DNA of 64,000 nucleotides from Deferribacter thermophilus (GCF_049472675.1 NZ_JAPNXM010000002.1:1-64000); one strand, 5' to 3'; positions 42,994-52,065 are shown, counted from the stretch's first letter. The notes: generated from the letters alone by a model not told the origin. A program made the numbers and translations.

Positions 42994-43992
42994 TCACAGT
43001 AACGCTGTTGTTTCGTCTAAGTTTAAGATGAGGTTCATATTTTGTACGGCTTGGCCACTCGCCCCTTTAATAAGGTTATCTATGCAAGAAATAATAATAA
43101 GTGTGTCTTCCCTTTTAAATAGAGCAATATCTATAAAATTTGTGTGCTGAATATTTTTTATTGAAGGTATTTGTGTGTTAAAGATCCTTACGAATTTTTT
43201 GTTTTTATAATAGTCATAGAGACAGCTGTAAAGTTCGTCTAAACTTTTATCCGATTTAGTATAGATTGTTGATTCTATCCCTCTGTTTATAGGTAAAAGA
43301 TGAGGGGTAAATACAATTTTTGTATTTTTATAAGCCAAGTTTAATATTGATGAAATTTCTGATTCATGTCTATGGGAAAGTATAGAATAAGGCTTAAAGT
43401 CTTCGTTAACTTCGCAAAAATGTGTTTTTTCTGTAGGTTTTTTACCTGCTCCACTAACTCCTGATTTGGAATCTGCAATTAGTTCAGGGGATATCAACCC
43501 CTCTTTTAGTAGCGGATAAGTGGGAACTATTATGCTTGTTGGATAACATCCGGGATTCCCTACGATTTTTGCATTTTTTATGTTGTTTTCAAATAATTCA
43601 GGTATTCCGTATGCAGTAAAATCTAACAGTTCTGGATACTTATGTTTTATTTTGTAAGTTTTTTCATAAAGAGAAATGTCTTGATATCTAAAATCAGCAC
43701 TTAAGTCTATACAGATTTTCCCTTTATCAAAGAAAAATTTTACTGCATCCATTGATGCTGCATGGGGTAGGCATAAAAAAATAATATCGCTTTTTGATGC
43801 TATTAAGTCAAAATCGTTTGGTTCAATTATTTTATCAAATATTTGTGCAAGTTTTGGATAAATATCAGAATATTTTTTACCAGAATATGTATCACTACTT
43901 ACGACACTTATTTCCACATTTGGGTGTTTACATAAGATTTTTATTAGCTCAAAACCGGTATATCCAGTTGCACCTACTATCCCTACTTTCAT
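42994..43992 (-). CDS. argC: N-acetyl-gamma-glutamyl-phosphate reductase
   Basis: ArgC performs the third step of arginine synthesis. The Rossmann loop GIVGATGYTGFELIKIL opens the protein, the catalytic Cys lies in VGNPGCYPTSII, and the KSGVSGAGKKPTEKTHFCEV and HRHESEI stretches are standard. The length of 332 residues is typical. The start is ATG 43992, 6 bases after GGAGG; the GTG upstream is inside the RBS. No other arginine gene is nearby; it is divergent from the next operon. Confidence 0.95.
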   Translation of the reverse strand: MKVGIVGATGYTGFELIKILCKHPNVEISVVSSDTYSGKKYSDIYPKLAQIFDKIIEPNDFDLIASKSDIIFLCLPHAASMDAVKFFFDKGKICIDLSADFRYQDISLYEKTYKIKHKYPELLDFTAYGIPELFENNIKNAKIVGNPGCYPTSIIVPTYPLLKEGLISPELIADSKSGVSGAGKKPTEKTHFCEVNEDFKPYSILSHRHESEISSILNLAYKNTKIVFTPHLLPINRGIESTIYTKSDKSLDELYSCLYDYYKNKKFVRIFNTQIPSIKNIQHTNFIDIALFKREDTLIIISCIDNLIKGASGQAVQNMNLILNLDETTALL

Positions 43993-44070
43993 TTTTGCCT
44001 CCACTATGAGACTAATTTTATATTTTTTTTGTATTTATTTAAAGAGTAAATTTTAAAAACTAATTATAAT

Positions 44071-44098
44071 TTGAAAAATTATAATTGTGTGTTAAAAT
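44071..44098 (+). promoter_or_regulatory. Promoter of the FlhG-like fusion gene, leaderless arrangement
   Basis: TTGAAA (44071-44076), 16-base spacer, TAAAAT (44093-44098), then six bases (ATAAGC) and the ATG at 44105. No Shine-Dalgarno sequence. Confidence 0.6.
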
Positions 44099-44104
44099 AT
44101 AAGC

Positions 44105-46042
44105 ATGAAAACAAAGATAATCACTGTCACAAGTGGAAAAGGTGGTGTTGGTAAAAGTAATTTTTCATTAAATCTTGCTATTGCAATTAGTAAGTTTGGA
44201 AAAAGTGTTGCTTTATTAGATGCAGATTTAGCTTTAGGGAATGCTGATTTATTGATTGGGAAAAAGCCTGAAAAAACAATTGAGGATATTGTTTTTAAAG
44301 GGGTAAGTATTGATGATATTTTGTTAGTGGATAAACATTATCCAAATTTTGCTTTGATACCTGCTGGTAGTGGGATTTTTGAACTAACTAAATTAACAGC
44401 AAAAGATAGTAAAAGGCTTTTAAATGAAATAAAAAAGATTAAAGATAGATTTGATTATCTTATCATTGATACTGGTGCTGGGATTTCTAAAGAGATACTA
44501 TCTTTTGTAAAACTGGCAGATGAAGTTGTTATAGTTATATTGCCTGAAGTAACTTCTATTAAAGATAGTTATTCGGTATTAAAGGTATTAAAAGAGAAAA
44601 ATGTCGTTAGGGATTTTAAGATTTTGATTAACAGAGCAAAATCTAAGGCTCAGGTTTATGGTGTTTTTGAGAAATTTAGGGATACGATAAAGAAATTTTT
44701 ACAGCTTGATGTTTCTTTGTTAGGTTTTTTGCCAGAAGATGAAAACTTTACGGAATCTGTTAATAGACAAATCCCTATAATAAATCTTTACCCAAATTCC
44801 CCTACTTCAAAATTATTTAAACAGTATGCTGAAGGTTTTGTTAATAATACAAAATTAAGTGGAATAGAGATTGATAAGCTTTTTGAGGATTTATTGATTA
44901 CTAATCAACCTACAGATAAAGATATTGATGATGGGATGCATAAATATGAAGTTAATGACAATAATTCTGAAAATATAGTTAATTATCTTGATTTTTACAC
45001 AGCTGAAAGTGAACATAAGATAGGGCAAATTATTAGTCAGTTAAATGAATTAAATAAAATAGTTAAAATTCTTAAAAGAAAAGTTAATGCGGAAACAGTT
45101 ACAAACAGTTATTTTGATAATTTTTATATTGGAAAGGAGATTATTTTTGTTGAAAACAATATAAAACACTTTATTTCTAAAATAGTTGGCTTTGAATATG
45201 GTAAATATATTATATGCACCACAAATAAAGACATTGATAAATTATTTGAAATATATGATTTTGTTACTGCAAGGTATAGTTATGAAGATTTTATTATAGA
45301 ATTTAAAGCTAAATTGTACGGTGAATTAGAGTCTACAAATTTGATACTTATTACATACCCAAAAGATTATTTAATTACTAAACTTAGAGATTCAAAACGA
45401 ATTAGTGTCCATATCCCATGTAAAATTATGTATAAAAATATCAAGCCATTAAATGGTATGATTCTCGATCTTAGTTTGAATGGAGCGTTAATAAGCACAA
45501 ATTACCCTTGTGATGTTGGTGATATGTTGCAGTTAAGTTTTGTACTGCCGAATGGTAAAGAGATAAAAGGTGTAAATGCTATTATTAGGAATATAAGGGA
45601 AAAAAATAGATATGGGGTATCTTTTGAAGGGCTAAAAGGCTTGAATAAAAAGAGGCTGGATCAATTTATAGAAGCTTATAAAAAGCTGTTTTCAAGTCAA
45701 TTTTCTGATGGTTTTAGAGACAAAATTAGTGGGGATTTGACCGATTTTTCATTTTTTGATTTGATACAATTAGCTTCAAGTTCGGCAAAAGATTATCTTA
45801 TAGAAATTTATTCTGATAATATTGAAGGGAAATTGTATATTAAAGGTGGTGAGGTTATTCACTCAGTTTGTGGGGATAAGATAGGTTTAGATGCTTTTTA
45901 TGAATTATCATTAGTAAAAAGTGGTGAATTTTACATGAGTGAATTTGTTGAAGATGTTGAAAGAACTATAAATGAAAAGACTGATGTATTATTATTAAAT
46001 GCAGCTTATTATAATGATTCTGGGGAAAAAAATGGGGGGTAA
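44105..46042 (+). CDS. FlhG/MinD-like ATPase fused to YcgR-type PilZ domains and a PATAN (DUF4388) domain
   Basis: Four domains are visible in 645 residues. Residues 1-260 form a ParA/MinD/FlhG ATPase with deviant Walker A GKGGVGKS (11-18) and the switch sites LLDADLALGNAD and IIDTGAGIS. A linker of about 75 residues follows. Residues 338-425 match the YcgR N-terminal domain (FYIGKEIIFVE...FEIYDFVTARYSYEDF). Residues 425-530 are PilZ, with RDSKR (428-432, RxxxR) and DLSLNG (455-460, DxSxxG), the full cyclic-di-GMP-binding pair. Residues 540-625 look like PATAN/DUF4388 (SGDLTDFSFFDLIQLASSS). Such a fusion would couple polar positioning or flagellar number to cyclic-di-GMP. It starts with a leaderless-type promoter, and the DUF167 gene overlaps its end. 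Confidence 0.87.
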   Translation: MKTKIITVTSGKGGVGKSNFSLNLAIAISKFGKSVALLDADLALGNADLLIGKKPEKTIEDIVFKGVSIDDILLVDKHYPNFALIPAGSGIFELTKLTAKDSKRLLNEIKKIKDRFDYLIIDTGAGISKEILSFVKLADEVVIVILPEVTSIKDSYSVLKVLKEKNVVRDFKILINRAKSKAQVYGVFEKFRDTIKKFLQLDVSLLGFLPEDENFTESVNRQIPIINLYPNSPTSKLFKQYAEGFVNNTKLSGIEIDKLFEDLLITNQPTDKDIDDGMHKYEVNDNNSENIVNYLDFYTAESEHKIGQIISQLNELNKIVKILKRKVNAETVTNSYFDNFYIGKEIIFVENNIKHFISKIVGFEYGKYIICTTNKDIDKLFEIYDFVTARYSYEDFIIEFKAKLYGELESTNLILITYPKDYLITKLRDSKRISVHIPCKIMYKNIKPLNGMILDLSLNGALISTNYPCDVGDMLQLSFVLPNGKEIKGVNAIIRNIREKNRYGVSFEGLKGLNKKRLDQFIEAYKKLFSSQFSDGFRDKISGDLTDFSFFDLIQLASSSAKDYLIEIYSDNIEGKLYIKGGEVIHSVCGDKIGLDAFYELSLVKSGEFYMSEFVEDVERTINEKTDVLLLNAAYYNDSGEKNGG

Positions 46043-46280
46043 AGTTACATTTTATATCCAACCAGGTGCAAAAAAAACTGAAGTGGCTGGAGAGTTTAAT
46101 GGTATGAGAAAGATAAAAGTTGCTTCTCCACCCGTTGATGGTTCTGCTAATAAAGAGCTGATTAACTTTTTGGCAAAAAAACTAAATATTTCAAAATCAT
46201 CTATAAAAATCATTGGTGGTGAAAAAAGTAGGGTAAAAACATTAGAGTTTTTAGAAGATGTTGATATGTCCAAATTGTAG
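46032..46280 (+). CDS. DUF167/YggU family protein
   Basis: This small protein of 82 residues (UPF0235) has the family pattern FYIQPGAKKTEVAGEFNG, KVASPPVDGSANKELINFLAKKL and IKIIGGEKSRVKT. Its function is unknown; the fold is a mixed alpha/beta. The start at 46032 lies 8 bases after GGGG and 11 bases before the end of the previous gene. It may be translated by coupling. Confidence 0.9.
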   Translation: MGGKVTFYIQPGAKKTEVAGEFNGMRKIKVASPPVDGSANKELINFLAKKLNISKSSIKIIGGEKSRVKTLEFLEDVDMSKL

Positions 46281-46384
46281 ATTATAAAACTGTTTTTTAT
46301 ATTCTCAAAATTTCAGGTTGTTTCTGTATATTTTAATAAACATATCAAAATTGGATTTTTATTAGCTTTATTGTGGCTTTGTCT

Positions 46385-46412
46385 TTGACAAAAATAATTA
46401 TTAATGTTAAAT
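46385..46412 (+). promoter_or_regulatory. Promoter of the lysA-dapFAB operon
   Basis: TTGACA (46385-46390) and TTAAAT (46407-46412) are 16 bases apart, followed by a leader of about 20 bases with AAAGGGG before the lysA ATG. No lysine riboswitch fits the short leader. Confidence 0.45.
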
Positions 46413-46440
46413 GATATGAAAAAAAATAAAGGGGTATTGT

Positions 46441-47694
46441 ATGCATCACTTTCACTACAAAGATGGGGAAATGTTTTGTGAGGAAGTCCCTCTAAAAAAG
46501 ATTGCAGCAGAGGTTGGGACACCTTTTTATGTTTATAGTGCTGCTACACTGAAAAGACATTTCGAGGTTTTTGACGCAAGTTTTGAAGAGGTACCGCATA
46601 TTATCTGTTTTGCTGTAAAAGCAAATTCTAATCTTGCTGTATTAAATTTGCTTGGAAAACTTGGTTGTGGTGCTGATATCGTTTCAGGTGGAGAGTTATA
46701 TAGGGCACTTAAAGCGGGTATTGATCCTAAAAAGATTGTTTATGCTGGGGTTGGAAAAACTGAAGAAGAAATAGAATTTGCTTTAAAATCCGATATTTTA
46801 ATGTTTAATATTGAGTCTTTCCAAGAGCTTGAAAAAATAAATGAGATAGCTGGTAGATTAAATAAAAAAGCTAGGATAGCTTTAAGGGTTAATCCAAATG
46901 TTGATCCTAAAACACATCCTTATATTTCAACAGGTTTGAAAAAGAATAAGTTTGGTATCCCAATAGAAAATGCTTATCAGGAGTATGAATACGCAGCTTC
47001 CCTTGATAATATTGAAGTAGTGGGAGCTCACTGTCATATTGGTTCTCAATTGACAGATGTTTCACCTTTTGTTGATGCTACTAAAATTATGGTTGAAATG
47101 GTAAAAAATCTTAAAGCGAAAGGTATAAATATAAAATATTTAGACTTGGGAGGAGGGCTTGGCATTAAGTATAACGAAGAGATGCCACCTTCACCAAAAG
47201 AGTATGCTGATAAAATAATTGAAGTGATTAAAGGATTGGATGTTACATTGGTGTTTGAGCCTGGAAGGGTTATAGCTGGTAATGCTGGTGTCCTTGTTAC
47301 AAAAGTGCTTTATACAAAAGAAACTGAGTTAAAACATTTCAAAATTGTTGATGCAGCCATGAATGATCTAATGAGGCCTACTTTGTATGGTTCTTTCCAT
47401 GATGTAAAGCCAGTCAAAGAGTGCAATTATAAAACTGTTTATGGTGATATTGTAGGTCCTATTTGTGAAACTGGTGATTTCCTTGCAAAGGATAGAAATA
47501 TCCCTGATTTTCAACAAGGGGACTTGATAGCAGTTATGAGTGCAGGTGCTTACGGCTTCACTATGAGTTCTAACTATAACTCTAGACCAAGAGTGCCTGA
47601 AATATTGGTAAATAAAGATAAATATTATATTGTTAGAAGAAGAGAAACCTATGATGATTTGATAGGTCCAGAATCTATATCAGAGGATTTATGA
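46441..47694 (+). CDS. lysA: Diaminopimelate decarboxylase
   Basis: LysA makes lysine from meso-diaminopimelate. The PLP lysine is in ICFAVKANSN, and the barrel motifs GADIVSGGELYRALKAG, GVGKTEEEIEFAL, CHIGSQLTD, GGGLGI and EPGRVIAGNAG follow. The C-terminal domain has the substrate Cys in GPICETGDFLAKDR. Length 417. It is the first gene of a four-gene operon whose other products make the diaminopimelate that this enzyme uses. RBS AAGGGG. Confidence 0.97.
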   Translation: MHHFHYKDGEMFCEEVPLKKIAAEVGTPFYVYSAATLKRHFEVFDASFEEVPHIICFAVKANSNLAVLNLLGKLGCGADIVSGGELYRALKAGIDPKKIVYAGVGKTEEEIEFALKSDILMFNIESFQELEKINEIAGRLNKKARIALRVNPNVDPKTHPYISTGLKKNKFGIPIENAYQEYEYAASLDNIEVVGAHCHIGSQLTDVSPFVDATKIMVEMVKNLKAKGINIKYLDLGGGLGIKYNEEMPPSPKEYADKIIEVIKGLDVTLVFEPGRVIAGNAGVLVTKVLYTKETELKHFKIVDAAMNDLMRPTLYGSFHDVKPVKECNYKTVYGDIVGPICETGDFLAKDRNIPDFQQGDLIAVMSAGAYGFTMSSNYNSRPRVPEILVNKDKYYIVRRRETYDDLIGPESISEDL

Positions 47695-47704
47695 GGGGTT
47701 GTTT

Positions 47705-48520
47705 ATGAATATACAATTTTATAAAATGACTGGTAGCGGTAATGATTTTATAATTATAGATAACCGTGATGGTAAAATGAATGGTATCAACTTAAAAGAG
47801 TTTATCCCAAAAATTTGTGCAAGATGTGTATCTGTTGGTGCTGATGGGCTTATTTTGATAGAAAATTCTGATAAAGTTGATTTTAAATGGCAATTTTTTA
47901 ATGCTGATGGTTCTTCTGCTGAGATGTGTGGAAACGGTTCAAGGTGTGCTGCAAGATTTGCTTATTTAAATGGAATAGCTGGTAAAAAGATGAAGTTTGA
48001 AACAATAGCAGGTATTATAGAAGCTGAAATAATGGATGATTTTAATGTTAAAGTTCAGTTAACTGAGCCATTTGATGAGAAGATAGATTACGAAATTGAT
48101 GTTTTGGGGGAGAGATTAACAGTTTCCAGTATAAATACGGGTGTACCTCATGTTGTTGTTGAGGTTAAAGATGATATTTACAGTTTTGATGTAGTAAAAT
48201 ACGGTAGAGAAATTCGATTTCATGAGGTTTATAAGCCAGCTGGGACAAATGTAAATTTTTTCAAAAAGATAGGCGATAATAAGCTAAAAGTTCGCACCTA
48301 TGAGCGTGGTGTAGAAAATGAAACCATGGCTTGTGGGACAGGCTCTGTGGCAACTTCTATAATTGCAGTAAAGAAAGGGATTGTTAACTCCCCTGTAGAA
48401 ATTGAAACAAGTAGCGGTTTGATTTTAAAAGTCTATTTAGAAGATGGAAAAGTATTTTTAGAAGGGGAAGCAAGGGTTGTATATACAGGTAATTTAAATA
48501 AAGAAGCTTTAGAGTATTAA
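47705..48520 (+). CDS. dapF: Diaminopimelate epimerase
   Basis: DapF converts LL- to meso-diaminopimelate with two cysteines: C in AEMCGNGSRCAAR and C in MACGTGSVATS. The opening FYKMTGSGNDFIIID is the family signature. The ATG at 47705 is preferred over TTG at 47699, with GAGGGG eight bases before it. The lysA stop is about ten bases upstream. 271 residues. Confidence 0.96.
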   Translation: MNIQFYKMTGSGNDFIIIDNRDGKMNGINLKEFIPKICARCVSVGADGLILIENSDKVDFKWQFFNADGSSAEMCGNGSRCAARFAYLNGIAGKKMKFETIAGIIEAEIMDDFNVKVQLTEPFDEKIDYEIDVLGERLTVSSINTGVPHVVVEVKDDIYSFDVVKYGREIRFHEVYKPAGTNVNFFKKIGDNKLKVRTYERGVENETMACGTGSVATSIIAVKKGIVNSPVEIETSSGLILKVYLEDGKVFLEGEARVVYTGNLNKEALEY

Positions 48521-48533
48521 AGAGGAGGATGTC

Positions 48534-49415
48534 ATGTTTAAAGGGAGTATTGTAGCTATAGTTACACCTATGAAAGATGGTAAGGTGGATGAAGCTAAAC
48601 TTAGAGAGTTGGTAGAGTTTCAAATTGAAAAAGGGACTGATGGGATAGTTCCTTGTGGAACGACTGGCGAATCTGCAACTCTGACTTATGAAGAGCATTG
48701 TCAGGTTATCGATATAGTAATTGACCAGGTTAAGGGTAGGGTGCCTGTTATTGCTGGCACTGGTTCAAACAGCACCCATGAAACAATATTTTTGACAAAA
48801 CATGCAAAAGAAGCAGGTGCGGATGCTGCTTTAGTTATTACACCTTATTATAACAAACCTACTCAAAAAGGGCTTTATGAGCATTTTAAAGCTGTTGCTG
48901 AAGCTGTTGATATACCAATCATTTTGTATAATGTTCCAGGTAGAACTGCTGTAAATATGTTGCCTGAAACTGTAATTGAGCTTTCAAAAATTAAAAACAT
49001 TGTTGGTGTAAAAGAGGCGAGCGGTTCTCTCGATCAAGCTGCTGAGATTATTGCTGGGACAGATGATAGTTTTGCATTATTAAGTGGTGAGGATTCATTG
49101 ACTTACCCTCTTTTATGCCTTGGTGCTAAAGGGGTAATATCTGTTGCCACAAATATCGTTCCAGAACTTATGGCTGAGCTCGTAGATAGCTTTTTTGCTG
49201 GCGATATAAATAAAGCTAAAGAACTGCATTATAAACTTTTCCCACTTTTTAAAGCTATATTCTTTGAAACTAATCCAATACCTGTAAAAAAGGCACTATA
49301 TTTGATGGGGTTGATAGAGGATGAGATAAGATTACCACTTGTTCCAATGACTGAAGCAAATACTGAAAGACTTAGAAAAGTATTACTTGATTTGGGACTT
49401 AGTTTAAAAAATTGA
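48534..49415 (+). CDS. dapA: 4-hydroxy-tetrahydrodipicolinate synthase
   Basis: DapA joins pyruvate and aspartate semialdehyde. The Schiff-base lysine is in VGVKEASG, the Tyr of the active site in PYYNKPTQKGLYEHF, and the opening GSIVAIVTPMKDGKVDE and GTTGESATL are standard. Length 293. It has an ideal GAGGAGGATGTC-ATG start. That site is perfectly complementary over ten bases to the candidate small RNA at 57386-57457. It lies 13 bases after dapF. Confidence 0.97.
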   Translation: MFKGSIVAIVTPMKDGKVDEAKLRELVEFQIEKGTDGIVPCGTTGESATLTYEEHCQVIDIVIDQVKGRVPVIAGTGSNSTHETIFLTKHAKEAGADAALVITPYYNKPTQKGLYEHFKAVAEAVDIPIILYNVPGRTAVNMLPETVIELSKIKNIVGVKEASGSLDQAAEIIAGTDDSFALLSGEDSLTYPLLCLGAKGVISVATNIVPELMAELVDSFFAGDINKAKELHYKLFPLFKAIFFETNPIPVKKALYLMGLIEDEIRLPLVPMTEANTERLRKVLLDLGLSLKN

Positions 49416-49427
49416 TGAGGTAATTTT

Positions 49428-50234
49428 ATGAGTAAAACAGCTATTTGTATGGTTGGTGCTGCAGGTAAAATGGGTAAAAGAATTATAGCTCTTGGTTTAG
49501 ACAATAGTGAGATAGAGATTGGTGGTGCAGTTGAATCAAAAGAATCCCCTTTTTTAGGTAAAGATATTGGAGAGGTTATTGGTGTAGGTAATCTTGGAGT
49601 AAAGATAACTGAAAATATTGTTGAAGCTGCAAAAGATTCTGATGTTTTGATAGATTTTACATTTAAAACAGCTACATTATCAAACCTTGAGGCTTATTTA
49701 GAAGCAGGTAAACCTGTAGTAATTGGAACAACAGGTTTTGAAGATAGCGAAGTTGAAGAGATCAAAAAATTGTCAGAAAAAATACCAGTTTTGTTGGCTC
49801 CAAATATGAGTCTTGGGGTTAATCTGACTTTCAAAGTGCTTGAGATGGTAGCTAAGGCTATTGGTAATATTTATGATATAGAGATTATAGAGGCTCATCA
49901 CAGGATGAAAAAGGATGCTCCAAGTGGTACTGCCATGAAGATGGCAGAAGTTGTAGCAAAGGCTACGGGTAGGAGCTTAGATAGCGATGCAGTTTACTGC
50001 AGAAGAGGGTTGATTGGGGAAAGAACAGATAAAGAGATAGGGATTCAGACTATTAGAGCAGGTGACATTGTTGGTGAGCACACTGTAATGTTTTGTGGCA
50101 ATGGTGAAAGAATAGAAATTACTCATAAGGCTCATACAAGAGATACCTTTGCAAAAGGGGCACTTTCTGCAGCAAAATGGATAAAGGATAAGCCAGCTGG
50201 TTTCTATTCAATGTTTGATGTTTTAAATCTATAA
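49428..50234 (+). CDS. dapB: 4-hydroxy-tetrahydrodipicolinate reductase
   Basis: DapB reduces the DapA product with NAD(P)H. The Rossmann loop VGAAGKMGKRI is at the N-terminus, and the active-site helix EIIEAHHRMKKDAPSGTAMKMA is intact. VFIG-type region IGTTGF and the end GALSAAKWIKDKPAGFYSMFDVL are normal. 268 residues. It closes the operon lysA-dapF-dapA-dapB and is followed by a hairpin. Confidence 0.96.
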   Translation: MSKTAICMVGAAGKMGKRIIALGLDNSEIEIGGAVESKESPFLGKDIGEVIGVGNLGVKITENIVEAAKDSDVLIDFTFKTATLSNLEAYLEAGKPVVIGTTGFEDSEVEEIKKLSEKIPVLLAPNMSLGVNLTFKVLEMVAKAIGNIYDIEIIEAHHRMKKDAPSGTAMKMAEVVAKATGRSLDSDAVYCRRGLIGERTDKEIGIQTIRAGDIVGEHTVMFCGNGERIEITHKAHTRDTFAKGALSAAKWIKDKPAGFYSMFDVLNL

Positions 50235-50245
50235 AATTTTCTAAA

Positions 50246-50267
50246 GGCACTGCTTATATGCGGTGCC
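50246..50267 (+). terminator. Probable terminator after dapB
   Basis: GGCACTGC and GCGGTGCC enclose TTATAT (eight pairs with one G:U). The T-tract downstream is broken (GTATCTTATTTTTATT), so efficiency is uncertain. Confidence 0.6.
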
Positions 50268-50281
50268 GTATCTTATTTTTA

Positions 50282-50309
50282 TTGAAAATTATTTTTCTTT
50301 ATTTATAAT
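50282..50309 (+). promoter_or_regulatory. Promoter of the rhomboid gene, leaderless arrangement
   Basis: TTGAAA (50282-50287), 16-base spacer, TATAAT (50304-50309), then eight bases to the ATG at 50318. No Shine-Dalgarno sequence precedes the start. Confidence 0.65.
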
Positions 50310-50317
50310 ATTAACAT

Positions 50318-51043
50318 ATGTTACCGATAAAAGATATTATACCGCGTAGAGAAACACCTTTTGTTAATTATGCTTTGATTTTTATAAATGTTATTGTGTT
50401 TCTATATGAGGTTTCTTTGCCACCAGATTTATTAAATCGGTTCTTTTACATATTTGGTTTAGTGCCTGCAAGATACACTCATCCTGAGTGGGCTTATTTT
50501 GCTGGTTTACATGTGGATAATTATTGGCCATTTTTTACCAATATGTTTCTTCATGGCAGCTGGTTTCACCTAATTAGCAATATGTGGACGCTTTATATTT
50601 TTGGTGATAATGTTGAGGATAGATTAGGTCATTTCAGATATCTTATTTTTTATTTATTGTCAGGTATTGCTGCAAGTATTACACATTTTGTGTTTAATGC
50701 AGATTCTGTGGTTCCTGCAGTGGGTGCATCTGGAGCTATAGCTGGTGTAATGGGTGCGTATTTTGTGATGTTCCCATTTTCAAGGATAATAACACTTGTC
50801 CCATTATTTTTTATTCCACTTTTTTTTGAAATACCAGCTGTGGTGTTTTTGGGGTTTTGGTTTTTCTCGCAAGTAATTTCAGGCACATTTACTTTGGTAG
50901 CAAATCAAAATGCCACAGGTATTGCCTGGTGGGCGCATATTGGTGGCTTTGTTTTTGGAATAATTTTTCATAGATTTTTTAAAAGAAAATCAGATTATAG
51001 AGAATACTACCCAGATGAAATTTTATATCGATATTTTAGGTAG
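50318..51043 (+). CDS. Rhomboid family intramembrane serine protease
   Basis: The active-site Ser is in GASGAIAG (about residue 140) and the His in WWAHIGGFVFG (near 209), both inside membrane helices as in GlpG. FLHGSWFHLISNMWTLYIFG carries the conserved HxxxN. About six helices in 241 residues. It cuts other membrane proteins; targets are unknown. The gene next to it (9 bases away) encodes a ClpP-fold protease, so the two may share a membrane quality-control task. Confidence 0.94.
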   Translation: MLPIKDIIPRRETPFVNYALIFINVIVFLYEVSLPPDLLNRFFYIFGLVPARYTHPEWAYFAGLHVDNYWPFFTNMFLHGSWFHLISNMWTLYIFGDNVEDRLGHFRYLIFYLLSGIAASITHFVFNADSVVPAVGASGAIAGVMGAYFVMFPFSRIITLVPLFFIPLFFEIPAVVFLGFWFFSQVISGTFTLVANQNATGIAWWAHIGGFVFGIIFHRFFKRKSDYREYYPDEILYRYFR

Positions 51044-51052
51044 GGGTGATAT

Positions 51053-51868
51053 ATGACTTTTAATGAGCTGTTTTGGCTCTTTTTTATGATTGCTGCAATG
51101 CAGCCAGTTATAAAACAGAGAATGATAGAAGCTGCAAGGCAGAAATTGATTGCAAAAATTGAGAAAAAAAGAGGTTCAAGAGTAATTTTGCTTGTCCACA
51201 GGCAGGAGACTATGAGTTTTTTGGGTTTTCCTGTTTATAAATTTATAAATGTTGATGACTCTGAAGAAGTTTTAAGGGCGATTCAGATGACAGATAAAGA
51301 TGTGCCTATTGATTTGATTTTACATACACCTGGTGGCTTGGTTTTGGCATCTTTGCAGATTGCAAGAGCTCTCAAAAAACATAAAGGGAAAGTAACAGTT
51401 TTTGTCCCACATTACGCAATGAGTGGTGGAACATTAATCTCTTTGGCTGCTGATGAGATAGTTATGAGTGAAAACGCAGTACTTGGACCAGTCGATCCAC
51501 AATTAGGTGAGTATCCCGCAGCATCTATTTTAAAACTATTGGAGCAAAAGGATATTAATAAAATCGATGATAAAACCCTAATATTGGCAGATGTTGCAAA
51601 AAAGGCAGTTTCCCAGCTTGAGAATGCTGTTTATGAATTGTTAGCTGATAAATATGGTGATGAAAAGGCTAAAGAACTTGCATATTTACTTTCAACAGGC
51701 ACTTGGACTCACGATTACCCTATAACATTTGAAGAGGCTAAAAAGCTTGGTTTAAATGTTTCTTCAGATATTCCAGAAGAGATAATGCAGCTTATGACTT
51801 TATATCCTCAGCCTGTGAAAAAAGCGCCAAGTGTTGAGTATCTACCCATACCAAAACATAAAAATTAG
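51053..51868 (+). CDS. ClpP-fold serine protease with N-terminal membrane segment (SppA-like)
   Basis: The protein (271 residues) belongs to the ClpP/crotonase-fold group of predicted membrane proteases (serine dehydrogenase proteinase type). A short hydrophobic N-terminus is followed by LILHTPGGLVLASLQIARAL, then PHYAMSGGTLISLAADEIVM with the catalytic Ser, and the Lys/Asp region GPVDPQLGEYPA. It probably digests signal or membrane peptides. GGGGTGAT precedes ATG. The C-terminal 80 residues are of unknown role. Confidence 0.88.
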   Translation: MTFNELFWLFFMIAAMQPVIKQRMIEAARQKLIAKIEKKRGSRVILLVHRQETMSFLGFPVYKFINVDDSEEVLRAIQMTDKDVPIDLILHTPGGLVLASLQIARALKKHKGKVTVFVPHYAMSGGTLISLAADEIVMSENAVLGPVDPQLGEYPAASILKLLEQKDINKIDDKTLILADVAKKAVSQLENAVYELLADKYGDEKAKELAYLLSTGTWTHDYPITFEEAKKLGLNVSSDIPEEIMQLMTLYPQPVKKAPSVEYLPIPKHKN

Positions 51869-51918
51869 AAATAAAGTTTTTTTCAAAGCGACTTAATCAT
51901 TTTTTCTAATTATATTGA

Positions 51919-51946
51919 TTGAAATTAGGAGTAAAAGAGGTATAAT
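51919..51946 (+). promoter_or_regulatory. Promoter of the thiG operon
   Basis: TTGAAA (51919-51924), 16 bases, TATAAT (51941-51946). A leader of about 110 bases separates it from thiG. The leader shows no TPP-riboswitch core that I can find. Confidence 0.55.
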
Positions 51947-52065
51947 ATCATAAAAAATAGAGGATAATGTGTGAAAGAATCAGTTCCGTTTTAGATGTAA
52001 AAAGATAATAAAATAGGTAGATTAATAATTAATAAGCAATAAGTAATTATTTAGTGGGAGAAAAG

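Noticed and set aside
46413..46440. Lysine riboswitch before lysA
   Set aside because: The distance from promoter to ATG is only about 20-30 bases, too short for the L box fold.
51947..52065. Thiamine (TPP) riboswitch in the thiG leader
   Set aside because: The leader of about 110 bases lacks the CTGAGA core and its partner, so I see no TPP element.
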